Assembly (NCBI GenBank): GCA_009699565.1
Contig: WLNX01000072.1
Span: 1-8,234 of the forward strand
Length of the DNA: 8,234 nt
DNA from: Actinomycetota bacterium
GTDB lineage: Bacteria; Actinomycetota; Thermoleophilia; Solirubrobacterales; Solirubrobacteraceae
Direction of reading: 5' to 3'
Part shown: positions 1-6,391 of the stretch, in pieces
Position numbering within the stretch: position 1 is the first letter of the stretch
Layout of the letters: each line of letters starts with the position of its first letter
Notes under the pieces: model-generated
Seen by the model: the letters and a program-made list of their open reading frames with translations, nothing else
Told to the model about the DNA's origin: nothing
The model's database searches: none
Position numbers and translations under genes: made by a program

Positions 1-636
1 ACTGGTCGAGCGAACCGCAGACATCAGGTTCTGATGCGAGAGCTGGACGCCCTTGGGTGGTCCGGTAGTACCGCTCGTGTAGATCAGTGTCAGGACGTCG
101 GAGGGTTCAATCTCGCTGGCGGCAGCTGCGCCATCGAAGCCCGCTCCCATCTCCTCAAGCTCGGAAAGGCTCAGCGTGCCGTCCGGCGTTCCTTCGGCTG
201 GCGGATCGATGAGGACGATTCGCGGAGTCTTCTCCAACTCTGCACATGCGGCCTCAACGGCAGCGAGATAGAGCTGCTCGGTGACGACAATCCCTGTGTC
301 TGCATCGCTCAGCAGGTACTTGATCTGGTCTGCGGTGTAGGTCTGGTAGATCGAGAACGGTGTGCCGCCCGCAATCACGACTCCGAAGTCAACGATGTGG
401 AACTCGGGCCGGTTGACGAGCATCAACGCCACCGTGTCGCCCTTCTCCAGTCCGAGGGCTTGGAGGCCGCCGGCGATGCGGTCAACTCGTTCCAGCCCTT
501 CCCCCCAAGTGATCACGTTTTCACCTGCGCGGTCCTTCACCCAAACTGCGGCGGGGTTCTCCGCGGCTGTTATGCGCAAAGCAGCGGCAAGCGTCTCCTG
601 TTGCATCGCGGCGGAAAGGGTCTCTTCAGGTGTCAT
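1..636 (-). CDS. AMP-forming acyl-CoA ligase, likely long-chain fatty acid-CoA ligase (C-terminus beyond window)
   Basis: The first 212 residues of an ANL-superfamily adenylating enzyme are visible, and the gene runs off the left edge without a stop. These enzymes activate a carboxylic acid with ATP to an acyl-adenylate and pass it to CoA. The P-loop-like A3 motif YTSGTTGPPKGV lies at residues 186-197, with the expected upstream landmarks: a WGE segment near residues 44-46, GLEKGDTVALMLVNRPEF at about 61-78, and GGTPFSIYQTYTADQI at about 89-104. The last two resemble actinobacterial FadD15-type long-chain ligases. Start choice: ATG at 636-634 has a strong Shine-Dalgarno 6 nt upstream and follows the rseP stop by 64 bp in the same direction; no convincing terminator lies between, so co-transcription is possible. 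Known of the family: catalysis also needs the A5, A8 and A10 motifs, all outside the window. Substrate chain length cannot be read from this fragment. Confidence 0.9.
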   Translation of the reverse strand, partial: MTPEETLSAAMQQETLAAALRITAAENPAAVWVKDRAGENVITWGEGLERVDRIAGGLQALGLEKGDTVALMLVNRPEFHIVDFGVVIAGGTPFSIYQTYTADQIKYLLSDADTGIVVTEQLYLAAVEAACAELEKTPRIVLIDPPAEGTPDGTLSLSELEEMGAGFDGAAAASEIEPSDVLTLIYTSGTTGPPKGVQLSHQNLMSAVRSTS

Positions 637-642
637 CTGCGG

Positions 643-650
643 CTTCCTCC
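643..650 (-). promoter_or_regulatory. Ribosome binding site of the acyl-CoA ligase gene
   Basis: On the minus strand the sequence reads GGAGGAAG, then six bases, then ATG at 636. This strong Shine-Dalgarno fixes the start codon. The remaining bases of the 64-bp gap (637-700) show no clear promoter or terminator. Confidence 0.8.
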
Positions 651-700
651 AAGTAGCTGATTTCAAGGATTAACCTACAGCCAACAGGGAAGCGATGCTC

Positions 701-1777
701 TCAGCGAATAGCGAAGCCTTCGCCCTGCAAGCGTCCTATGTCGTTGGACAAGCCAACGGCGAAGAGGATCAGGACCAGCACAAACCCGACCGCGCTGGCA
801 CGCTCCATCACGATGTATGCGATTGGCTTGCCGCGCAGCTTCTCCGCCAATGCCCAGAAGATGTGTCCGCCGTCCAAAGGCAGGAATGGGAACAGATTAA
901 TCAGAGCGAGAGACAGCGAGATGATTGCGAGGACGCTCAGGGCTTGAGCCGCGTCAAACTCAAAAGACTGTCGCGTGACCTCGTAGCTCCCGACCACTCC
1001 TGAGATCTCGCCGCGGGCCTTGGAGTCGTAGACGAGCTTGGAAAGGGCTGTTGCCGTTGCGCTTGTGACCAGCCACATCTGCTTGCTGCTCTTCTGAATC
1101 GCCTCAGCTGGCCCGAGCTTGTCGGTTGTTGTCGCGAAACTGAATCCCAGCCGGGACCGCTTCGCTGCCGCGTCGTAGCGGGGCGTCAGGAGCAGCGTCG
1201 TCGGCTCGCCGGCGCGCAGGACGGTAACCCGCACCGGTGTAGCCGCCGCGCAGCCGTCCTCCTGAGCCCCCGCACACCGGTGGGCGGCAATCGCGGCGCC
1301 GAGCTCGGCGACCGTCCCTCGGCTCCCGTCGACTGCGATTAGGCGGTCCCCCGTCTGCAAGCCCGCTGCCGCCGGGGAGCCGCTCTCAATCGCGTCTACG
1401 GTTGGCGACGGCGAGCTCACACCGACCGCGAGAAAGAGAACGAAGAAGATCACAAAGGCCACAAGAACGTTCATCAGAGGGCCTGCCGCAATCACGAAGA
1501 TTCGCTTGTTGACTGCCATCCGCGAGTAGGACCGCGAGGCCTCCTCCGGGGCGATCTCCTCCTTTGGGCTCATCCCCATGATTCGGACATAGCCGCCGAG
1601 AGGAATGACTCCGATGCAGTACTCGGTCTCACCGCGCGTCTTCTTCCAGATGTGCGGCGGAAAGAAAAGCGAGAAGCGTTCAACTTTCATGCCGACGCGC
1701 TTGGCGGCCCAAAAATGGCCAAGTTCGTGGAGCATCACGAGCGCCGAGAAGCCGACGAATGCGAGCAGGTAACTCAT
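701..1777 (-). CDS. rseP: Site-2 intramembrane zinc metalloprotease (RseP/Rip1 family)
   Basis: A 358-residue M50-family protease that cuts transmembrane substrates such as anti-sigma factors within the membrane. The zinc motif HELGH is at residues 17-21 in the first membrane segment, and the third ligand region N-x-x-P-x-x-P-x-L-D-G has N294 and D302 near the C-terminus. Between them are the conserved GGYVRIMGM stretch (61-69), a second membrane helix (about 92-119, containing AGPLMN), one PDZ domain (about 122-200), and helices at about 279-298 and 325-343. The PDZ carries an insertion with two cysteines (C168 and C176). A single PDZ and this size fit Rip1-like proteins better than the two-PDZ E. 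coli RseP. The gene starts 23 bp after the dxr stop. There is no obvious Shine-Dalgarno before ATG 1777, but a later start at M15 would remove part of the first membrane helix. The substrate is unknown; no sigma/anti-sigma pair lies in the window. Confidence 0.95.
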   Translation of the reverse strand: MSYLLAFVGFSALVMLHELGHFWAAKRVGMKVERFSLFFPPHIWKKTRGETEYCIGVIPLGGYVRIMGMSPKEEIAPEEASRSYSRMAVNKRIFVIAAGPLMNVLVAFVIFFVLFLAVGVSSPSPTVDAIESGSPAAAGLQTGDRLIAVDGSRGTVAELGAAIAAHRCAGAQEDGCAAATPVRVTVLRAGEPTTLLLTPRYDAAAKRSRLGFSFATTTDKLGPAEAIQKSSKQMWLVTSATATALSKLVYDSKARGEISGVVGSYEVTRQSFEFDAAQALSVLAIISLSLALINLFPFLPLDGGHIFWALAEKLRGKPIAYIVMERASAVGFVLVLILFAVGLSNDIGRLQGEGFAIR

Positions 1778-1800
1778 GGAACCAGTGTAGGAGCAGGCGC

Positions 1801-2955
1801 CTAGTCGAGCGCCGCAAGAATGTCGCTGGCCGCGGCGCGAGCATCGCGGTCGGCGTCGACCAGTGCCTCGAAGGAGAAGGCAGGTCCGCTTTGCACTGCC
1901 GTCAGCGTCCGGTCAATCACTTCGGGAATTTGGAGAAACGAGCACTCTCCTCCAAGAAACGCGGCCACAGCAACCTCGTTCGCCGCGTTGAGGATGCATG
2001 GAGCGGATCCACCAGCCTGCCCGGCGGCGGTTGCAAGGCCAAGGCAGGGAAACGCTTCGTGGTCCACCTCTTCGAACGTGAGCGCCCCCAGGCGGGCGAG
2101 GTCAAGCGGCTCAACGGGCACCTGCGTGCGGTCGGGCCAGGACAGCGCGTAAGCGATCGGAACCCGCATGTCGGGATAGCCAAGGTGGGCCAGCGACGCT
2201 CCGTCGCAGAGGGAGATCATCGAGTGCACGATGGACTGAGGATGGATCACTGCGGAGATCCGTTCGTACGGTGTTCCGAAGAGATGATGCGCCTCGATTA
2301 TCTCGAGGCCCTTGTTCATCAACGTCGCCGAATCGATCGTGATCTTCCCGCCCATCTCCCACGTCGGGTGCTGAAGCGCCGCCTCGAGCGTCACGTGCTG
2401 CAAGTCGTCGCGTGTCATTCCCCGAAACGGCCCTCCGGAGGCGGTCAGCGTGATCTTGTCGATCGTCCCCGGCCGGTGCTCTCGCTCCGCCTCGATCAGC
2501 TGGTGCAGGGCCGAGTGTTCTGAGTCCACGGGCAGCAGTCGCGCGCCGGTAGCCTCGGCGAGCTGCACGACAAGCTCACCTCCGACAACCAAAGACTCCT
2601 TGTTGGCGAGCGCCAGATCTATTCCCTCCGTCAGCGTCACGACGGTTGCTGCAAGCCCGGCCGCTCCGACAATCGCGTTGCAGACGATGTCGGCGCCGCT
2701 GTGCGCGATCAGTTCTGCCAATCCATCCGACCCGGCAAGGACCTCGCCGTCCCATTCTGCCGCCGCTTCGAGCGCCGCAGATGGATCGGCAATCGCCACT
2801 CTGCTGACGCCTAGCGCGCGCGCTTGCGAGAGGAGGGCCCGCCAGTCACTGCCGGCCGAGAGTCCAATTACCTCCATCTCTGGCATGCGGCCGACCACGT
2901 CGATCGCTTGGGTGCCGATCGACCCTGTCGACCCGAGCAGTATCAGCTTCCTCAT
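1801..2955 (-). CDS. dxr: 1-deoxy-D-xylulose 5-phosphate reductoisomerase
   Basis: A 384-residue enzyme that converts DXP to 2-C-methyl-D-erythritol 4-phosphate with NADPH and a divalent metal; it is the fosmidomycin target of the MEP pathway in the cytoplasm. Visible motifs: the NADPH-binding GSTGSIG at residues 8-14, LANKES at 116-121, the metal-site DSEHSA with D144 and E146, SGGPFR at 173-178, HPTWEMGGK at 196-204, the MNKGLE segment at 213-218 with the expected Asn, Lys and Glu, and HPQSIVHSM at 238-246. Length is normal for the family. Start choice: the frame stays open upstream to an ATG at 3087, but the extra 44 residues lie inside cdsA, do not resemble Dxr and would place the Rossmann motif too far in. 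ATG 2955 has a Shine-Dalgarno and begins MRKLILLGSTGSIG as in homologues. It lies 10 bp after the cdsA stop. Confidence 0.97.
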   Translation of the reverse strand: MRKLILLGSTGSIGTQAIDVVGRMPEMEVIGLSAGSDWRALLSQARALGVSRVAIADPSAALEAAAEWDGEVLAGSDGLAELIAHSGADIVCNAIVGAAGLAATVVTLTEGIDLALANKESLVVGGELVVQLAEATGARLLPVDSEHSALHQLIEAEREHRPGTIDKITLTASGGPFRGMTRDDLQHVTLEAALQHPTWEMGGKITIDSATLMNKGLEIIEAHHLFGTPYERISAVIHPQSIVHSMISLCDGASLAHLGYPDMRVPIAYALSWPDRTQVPVEPLDLARLGALTFEEVDHEAFPCLGLATAAGQAGGSAPCILNAANEVAVAAFLGGECSFLQIPEVIDRTLTAVQSGPAFSFEALVDADRDARAAASDILAALD

Positions 2956-2961
2956 CAGCAG

Positions 2962-2967
2962 CTTCCT
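2962..2967 (-). promoter_or_regulatory. Ribosome binding site of dxr, overlapping the cdsA stop codon
   Basis: The minus strand reads TTTAGGAAG, six bases, then ATG at 2955. The TAG stop of cdsA (2968-2966) supplies the first bases of the AGGAAG Shine-Dalgarno, so termination of CdsA and initiation of Dxr occur on the same site. This supports ATG 2955 over the upstream in-frame ATG at 3087. Confidence 0.7.
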
Positions 2968-3820
2968 AAAGGAGTGCGTTCCACACGTAGTATCCGGCGA
3001 TGATCGAGAACGCGACAGCGTCAAGCCGGTCCAGGACGCCCCCGTGCGCACCAAAGATGGCTCCTGAATCCTTGGCTCCAGCTTCACGTTTGACGTAGCT
3101 CTCGAAAAGGTCTCCTACCGGTGCGAAGAGAGCGACGCAGAACCCGATAGCGAGCGCATCAATGCCGCTCAGCCAGTCGAAGTAGAGGCCGACAAACCAG
3201 CCGGCCAAGGTCCCGACGAGAATGCCGATGAGTAGCCCTTCGACCGTCTTCGCAGGGGAGATTGCGGGAGCCATCTTGCGGCTCCCCAGAGCACGTCCCC
3301 CAAAGTAGGCGCCGGTATCGGTCAGGAAGGTCGCGATGAGCACTAGGAAGACGATCCCCGAGCCGTGCGGGAGATCTCGCAGCATGACAGCGTGGGCGAA
3401 TGCGATTCCGATCCAGACAAGACCAAGCATCACGACCGCAAGCCCGGAGATCGTTGCCCGGCGCGGTCCGACAATGCTTCCGATAAAAGCCACTGGCAGG
3501 CAGATGACCAGAGCCAGCAGCACCCGCGGCGGACCACCGGTTTTCGCAGCCAGCAGAAGCAGCACCAGCCCAACCAGCCCGGCTAGGACGGGCGGGAGAT
3601 ACCGCTCGAACATCGTGAACAGCTCTCTCAGGGCAATCACCCCGAGGATCACCAAGCCGATTGTGAAAGTCCAACCGCCGACCGCAACAAGGAAGATCGC
3701 GAGCAGCGCCAATGGCACCGCCGCTGCCACGCGGGCTGCGAGATCAGATCCTCCGCCAATCCTGGGGATGGCGAAGCGACCCGCTCGGCTCTTGGAGGCG
3801 GATTCAGGCTCGTCTGTCAT
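2966..3820 (-). CDS. cdsA: Phosphatidate cytidylyltransferase (CDP-diacylglycerol synthase)
   Basis: A 284-residue multi-spanning membrane enzyme that makes CDP-diacylglycerol from phosphatidic acid and CTP, the branch point to phosphatidylglycerol, cardiolipin and phosphatidylinositol. The C-terminal family signature is complete at residues 241-267: SYVKR, then KDSG, then FGAHGGVLDRLD. Upstream, TDTGAYFGGRALG (167-179) and SPAKTVEG (188-195) match the conserved catalytic loops. A charged cytoplasmic N-terminus of about 28 residues is followed by roughly eight hydrophobic segments, between about residue 30 and the C-terminal helix at 266-282. The start ATG (3820-3818) shares bases with the TGA stop of uppS (ATGA, 4-nt overlap), so translation is probably coupled; no strong Shine-Dalgarno is visible. 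Its place between uppS and dxr matches the order in many bacteria. No key residue appears to be missing. Confidence 0.96.
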   Translation of the reverse strand: MTDEPESASKSRAGRFAIPRIGGGSDLAARVAAAVPLALLAIFLVAVGGWTFTIGLVILGVIALRELFTMFERYLPPVLAGLVGLVLLLLAAKTGGPPRVLLALVICLPVAFIGSIVGPRRATISGLAVVMLGLVWIGIAFAHAVMLRDLPHGSGIVFLVLIATFLTDTGAYFGGRALGSRKMAPAISPAKTVEGLLIGILVGTLAGWFVGLYFDWLSGIDALAIGFCVALFAPVGDLFESYVKREAGAKDSGAIFGAHGGVLDRLDAVAFSIIAGYYVWNALL

Positions 3821-4494
3821 CGGCCGCCGAACCGCCGTTCACGACTGCGAAACTCGGTGAGGCACTGCTCAAGCGACTCGGCCGAGAAGTCCGGCCACAG
3901 CTCATCACGGAAAATCAGCTCTGAGTAAGCGCACTGCCAGAGGAGATAATTCGACACTCTCATGTCACCACCGGTCCGGATGAGGAGGTCGGGATCGTGC
4001 ATCTCAGGGGCATAGAGTAGTTCGCTGAAGGCTTCTTCACCGCCGCCTTCGTACCGTTCGGCAGCGTCGACGATTTCGGCCCTCGAGCCGTAGTCGAAGG
4101 CGACAAAGAGCGTGATCGTGGTATTGGCGGCGGTCTCCGCCTCGGCCCACTCCATCTGCTTGCGAAGCTGGTCTCCAACCCGGTCTCGCCGTCCGATGAA
4201 GCGCATCCGGACGCCTTCGGTCTTTAGCTCGGGTGTCTCCGTCTCAATCCGCTGGGAGAACATCTCCATCAGCGCAGCTACCTCCGAAGCAGATCGATTC
4301 CAGTTCTCGGTCGAGAACGAGTACACGGTCAGCTCCTCTACGCCGAGACGTGCTGCGTCGCGCAGCCGGGCCTTGACCGTGTCGGCGCCTGCCTGATGAC
4401 CCTCAACGGTTGGCAGGTCACGCTGAGCAGCCCAGCGGCCGTTTCCATCCGTGATGATCGCGACGTAGCGCGCGGCCTGCGCCAGCTCCGTCAC
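3817..4494 (-). CDS. uppS: Isoprenyl transferase (undecaprenyl diphosphate synthase family)
   Basis: A 225-residue cis-prenyltransferase that adds IPP units in Z configuration to an allylic diphosphate, giving the polyprenyl carrier for peptidoglycan and other cell-wall polymers. The catalytic Asp and phosphate-binding segment DGNGRW lie at residues 16-21, GH at 32-33, YSFSTENWNR at 58-67, LLIRTGGD at 170-177, R179 in MRVSN, and LLWQCAYSEL with E192. Start: GTG at 4494-4492 overlaps the frr TAG by one base (TAGTG) and has GGAGG four bases upstream; no in-frame start after it would keep the catalytic motif. Oddities: the residue before the catalytic Asp is Thr where Met is usual, TGGD replaces the usual TGGE, and DYGSR replaces NYGGR. 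The N-terminus is about ten residues shorter than in E. coli. The product could be undecaprenyl or a different-length polyprenyl diphosphate; this cannot be decided from sequence. Confidence 0.94.
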   Translation of the reverse strand: MTELAQAARYVAIITDGNGRWAAQRDLPTVEGHQAGADTVKARLRDAARLGVEELTVYSFSTENWNRSASEVAALMEMFSQRIETETPELKTEGVRMRFIGRRDRVGDQLRKQMEWAEAETAANTTITLFVAFDYGSRAEIVDAAERYEGGGEEAFSELLYAPEMHDPDLLIRTGGDMRVSNYLLWQCAYSELIFRDELWPDFSAESLEQCLTEFRSRERRFGGR

Positions 4495-5060
4495 TAGACC
4501 TCCAGTATCTCGGCTTCTTTTCCCTTGAGATGCGCTTCGAGGTCCTGCACCTTGGCGTCGGTCAGCTTCTGAAGTTCCTGCTCTGCGCGGTGCTCGTCAT
4601 CGGCGCCCGCATCTCCAGCCTCGCGAAGCTCGCGCAGATCCTGCATCACCTCGCGCCTAACGTTCCGGATTGCGATGCGTCCCTCCTCGGCAATAGCGCG
4701 CACTACCTTGACGAGCTCGCCGCGACGTTCCTCGTTCAGTTCGGGGATGGAGAGACGGATCAGCTTGCCGTCATTGCTGGGAGTGAGCCCGATGTCACTG
4801 TCCATGATTGCCTTCTCGATCAGCTTGATGGAGGACAGGTCGAACGGCTGAACGGTCAGCAACCGCGCTTCCGGGGCATTGATCGTCGCCAGCTGCTTGA
4901 GCGGAGTGGCGACCTCGTAGTAGTCGACCATCACCCGGTCGAGGAGCGCTGGGCTGGCTCGCCCTGTGCGGATCGTCGCGAACTCTGCGTTCGTACTCTC
5001 GACGGTCCGTGTCATCCGCTCGCCGGCGTCGGCCAGCAGCTCGTCAATCAGATCGCTCAT
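4494..5060 (-). CDS. frr: Ribosome recycling factor
   Basis: A 188-residue RRF that, with EF-G, splits post-termination ribosomes into subunits. The family landmarks are present: RTGRASPALLD at residues 31-41 at the junction of the helical and beta domains, PLKQLATI at 53-60, PSNDGKLIRLSIP at 94-106, LNEERRGELVK at 108-118, and IAIRNVRRE at 129-137 with the conserved arginines. Domain I is the three-helix bundle (about 1-30 and 107-185) and domain II the beta sandwich (about 31-104). Length is typical. The start ATG (5060-5058) overlaps the pyrH TGA in an ATGA tetranucleotide. A GGTGA element (5069-5065) ends four bases before the start and could pair with 16S rRNA. The pyrH-frr pairing is conserved across bacteria, so the identification is secure. 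Confidence 0.97.
   Translation of the reverse strand: MSDLIDELLADAGERMTRTVESTNAEFATIRTGRASPALLDRVMVDYYEVATPLKQLATINAPEARLLTVQPFDLSSIKLIEKAIMDSDIGLTPSNDGKLIRLSIPELNEERRGELVKVVRAIAEEGRIAIRNVRREVMQDLRELREAGDAGADDEHRAEQELQKLTDAKVQDLEAHLKGKEAEILEV
4499..4503 (-). promoter_or_regulatory. Ribosome binding site of uppS inside the frr C-terminal codons
   Basis: GGAGG on the minus strand lies in the last sense codons of frr, four bases before the GTG start of uppS. It supports the non-ATG start and the TAGTG stop-start arrangement. Confidence 0.65.
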
Positions 5061-5779
5061 GTCTTCACCAAGGTTCCCACGGCGCCTCCGCAGACTATCC
5101 GGTCGATGTTTGCCTCGTCGTCCATGTTGAAGACGTGGATTGGCAGCTCATTCTCCATGCATAGCGTCAGCGCGGTGGCGTCCATCACCTTGAGTCCGCG
5201 TTGAATCGCCTCCATGTGAGTCAGCGACGGGATCAGCTCTGCGGACGGATCGGTCTTGGGGTCGGCGCTGTACACGCCGTCAACCCCATTCTTTGCCATC
5301 AGAATCGCCTCGGCTCGCACCTCGGTCGCGCGCAGCGCAGCCGCGGTATCCGTCGTGAAGAAAGGATTGCCGGTGCCGCCGGCAAAAATGACAACGCGCC
5401 CCTTTTCAAGGTGGCGCATCGCGCGGCGACGGATATACGGCTCGGCGACCTCGGCCACGGCGATTGCCGACTGGACCCGCGTGTGTACACCTACGCGCTC
5501 GAGAGCGTCCTGAAGCGGCAGCGCGTTCAGGAGTGTGGCGAGCATCCCCATATAGTCCGCTGTCGCACGGTCCATCCCCGCCGCTGCGCCGCTCATTCCG
5601 CGGTAGATGTTGCCCGCCCCAACTACGATCGAAACCTCGATCCCGCGGTCGTGGACGACCTTGATCTGCTCGGCTACCGCGGTGACCCGGTCCGGGTCGG
5701 TTCCATAATCCAGATCGCCCATCAGCGACTCGCCGGACAACTTGATCAGGACCCGGCGGAATACGGACTGATCGCTCAT
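5057..5779 (-). CDS. pyrH: Uridylate kinase (UMP kinase)
   Basis: A 240-residue hexameric bacterial UMP kinase of the amino-acid-kinase fold, phosphorylating UMP to UDP with ATP in pyrimidine nucleotide synthesis. Motifs: the ATP-binding KLSGESL at residues 13-19, GAGNIYRG at 54-61, D75 in RATADYMGML, GGTGNPFFTTDTAA at 134-147 for UMP binding, and KNGVDGVYSADP at 163-174, followed by MDATAL at 199-204. Length is standard and no key segment is missing. The gene begins 9 bp after the tsf stop; no strong Shine-Dalgarno is seen just before ATG 5779, so it may depend on ribosomes arriving from tsf. The family is commonly activated by GTP and inhibited by UTP; that is family knowledge and not visible here. 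Confidence 0.97.
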   Translation of the reverse strand: MSDQSVFRRVLIKLSGESLMGDLDYGTDPDRVTAVAEQIKVVHDRGIEVSIVVGAGNIYRGMSGAAAGMDRATADYMGMLATLLNALPLQDALERVGVHTRVQSAIAVAEVAEPYIRRRAMRHLEKGRVVIFAGGTGNPFFTTDTAAALRATEVRAEAILMAKNGVDGVYSADPKTDPSAELIPSLTHMEAIQRGLKVMDATALTLCMENELPIHVFNMDDEANIDRIVCGGAVGTLVKT

Positions 5780-5788
5780 TGCTTCAGG

Positions 5789-6391
5789 CTACTCGCCTAC
5801 TGCGTAGCGTTGGAAGCGAGTGATAACGATGTTCTCGCCGGTCTTGGCCGACAGTTCCTCGCGGATCTGGTCGATCGTCTTGTTCTCGTGACGGTCGGCA
5901 TTGACGTGCTGCTGACGCAGCAGCACCACCTCGTCGAGCCACTTGTCGAGCATCCCTTGGATGATCTTCGGCTGGATGTCGGCAGGCTTGTCGGCGACCT
6001 GCTCAGCAAACACGCGCTCTTCAGCCTCGCGCTCCTCGGCCGGAACCGAATCAGCGTCGATAAACCTGGTAGCCGGCGATGCCGCGATGTGCATCGCAAC
6101 CTCGCGCGCAAAGGCGACAAACTCGTCGTTGCGGGCGACAAAGTCGGTGTTGCAGTTGACCTCGATCAGCACTCCAACAGTTCCCGTGGCATGGATGTAT
6201 GACTGAACGGTGCCCTCAGCAGCTTCGCGCCCGGCGAGCTTGCCGAGCTTGTTGCCCATCTTGACCCGGAGCAGTTCGACTGCGCGCTCCATGTCGCCGG
6301 CGGCCTCGGTCAAGGCCTCCTTGCAGTCCATCATTCCTGCGCCGGTCTGCTTGCGCAGCGCGGCGACGTCGGCGGCCTTAATGTCGCTCAC
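5789..6391 (-). CDS. tsf: Elongation factor Ts, short form
   Basis: A 200-residue guanine-nucleotide exchange factor for EF-Tu. The N-terminal UBA-like domain (about 1-45) holds LRKQTGAGMMDCKEAL at 12-27. The core follows: GREAAEGTVQSYIH at 54-67 and VLIEVNCNTDFVARNDEF at 74-91 with the EF-Tu-contacting TDFVARN. The C-terminus ENIVITRFQRYAVGE (186-200) is the usual ending, so the protein is complete despite being about 80 residues shorter than E. coli EF-Ts. This resembles the compact Thermus type, which is known to act as a dimer; dimerisation here is inference. The start is GTG (6391-6389), sharing bases with the rpsB TGA (GTGA). A strong Shine-Dalgarno seven bases upstream lies in the rpsB 3' codons. 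Tight rpsB-tsf coupling matches the conserved operon. Confidence 0.97.
   Translation of the reverse strand: MSDIKAADVAALRKQTGAGMMDCKEALTEAAGDMERAVELLRVKMGNKLGKLAGREAAEGTVQSYIHATGTVGVLIEVNCNTDFVARNDEFVAFAREVAMHIAASPATRFIDADSVPAEEREAEERVFAEQVADKPADIQPKIIQGMLDKWLDEVVLLRQQHVNADRHENKTIDQIREELSAKTGENIVITRFQRYAVGE

Noticed and set aside
34..660. A 208-codon plus-strand open frame at the left edge
   Set aside because: The minus strand of the same bases encodes an unbroken ligase N-terminus with the A3 motif YTSGTTGPPKGV, which explains the region.
1759..2523. A 254-codon plus-strand open frame
   Set aside because: It lies entirely opposite dxr and the start of rseP, has no ribosome binding site of note and an Arg-rich composition typical of a reverse-strand shadow.
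5201..6202. A 333-codon open frame on the plus strand
   Set aside because: It is antisense to tsf and pyrH, both certain genes, spans their junction, and its translation resembles no protein family. Long antisense frames are expected opposite G+C-rich coding sequence.
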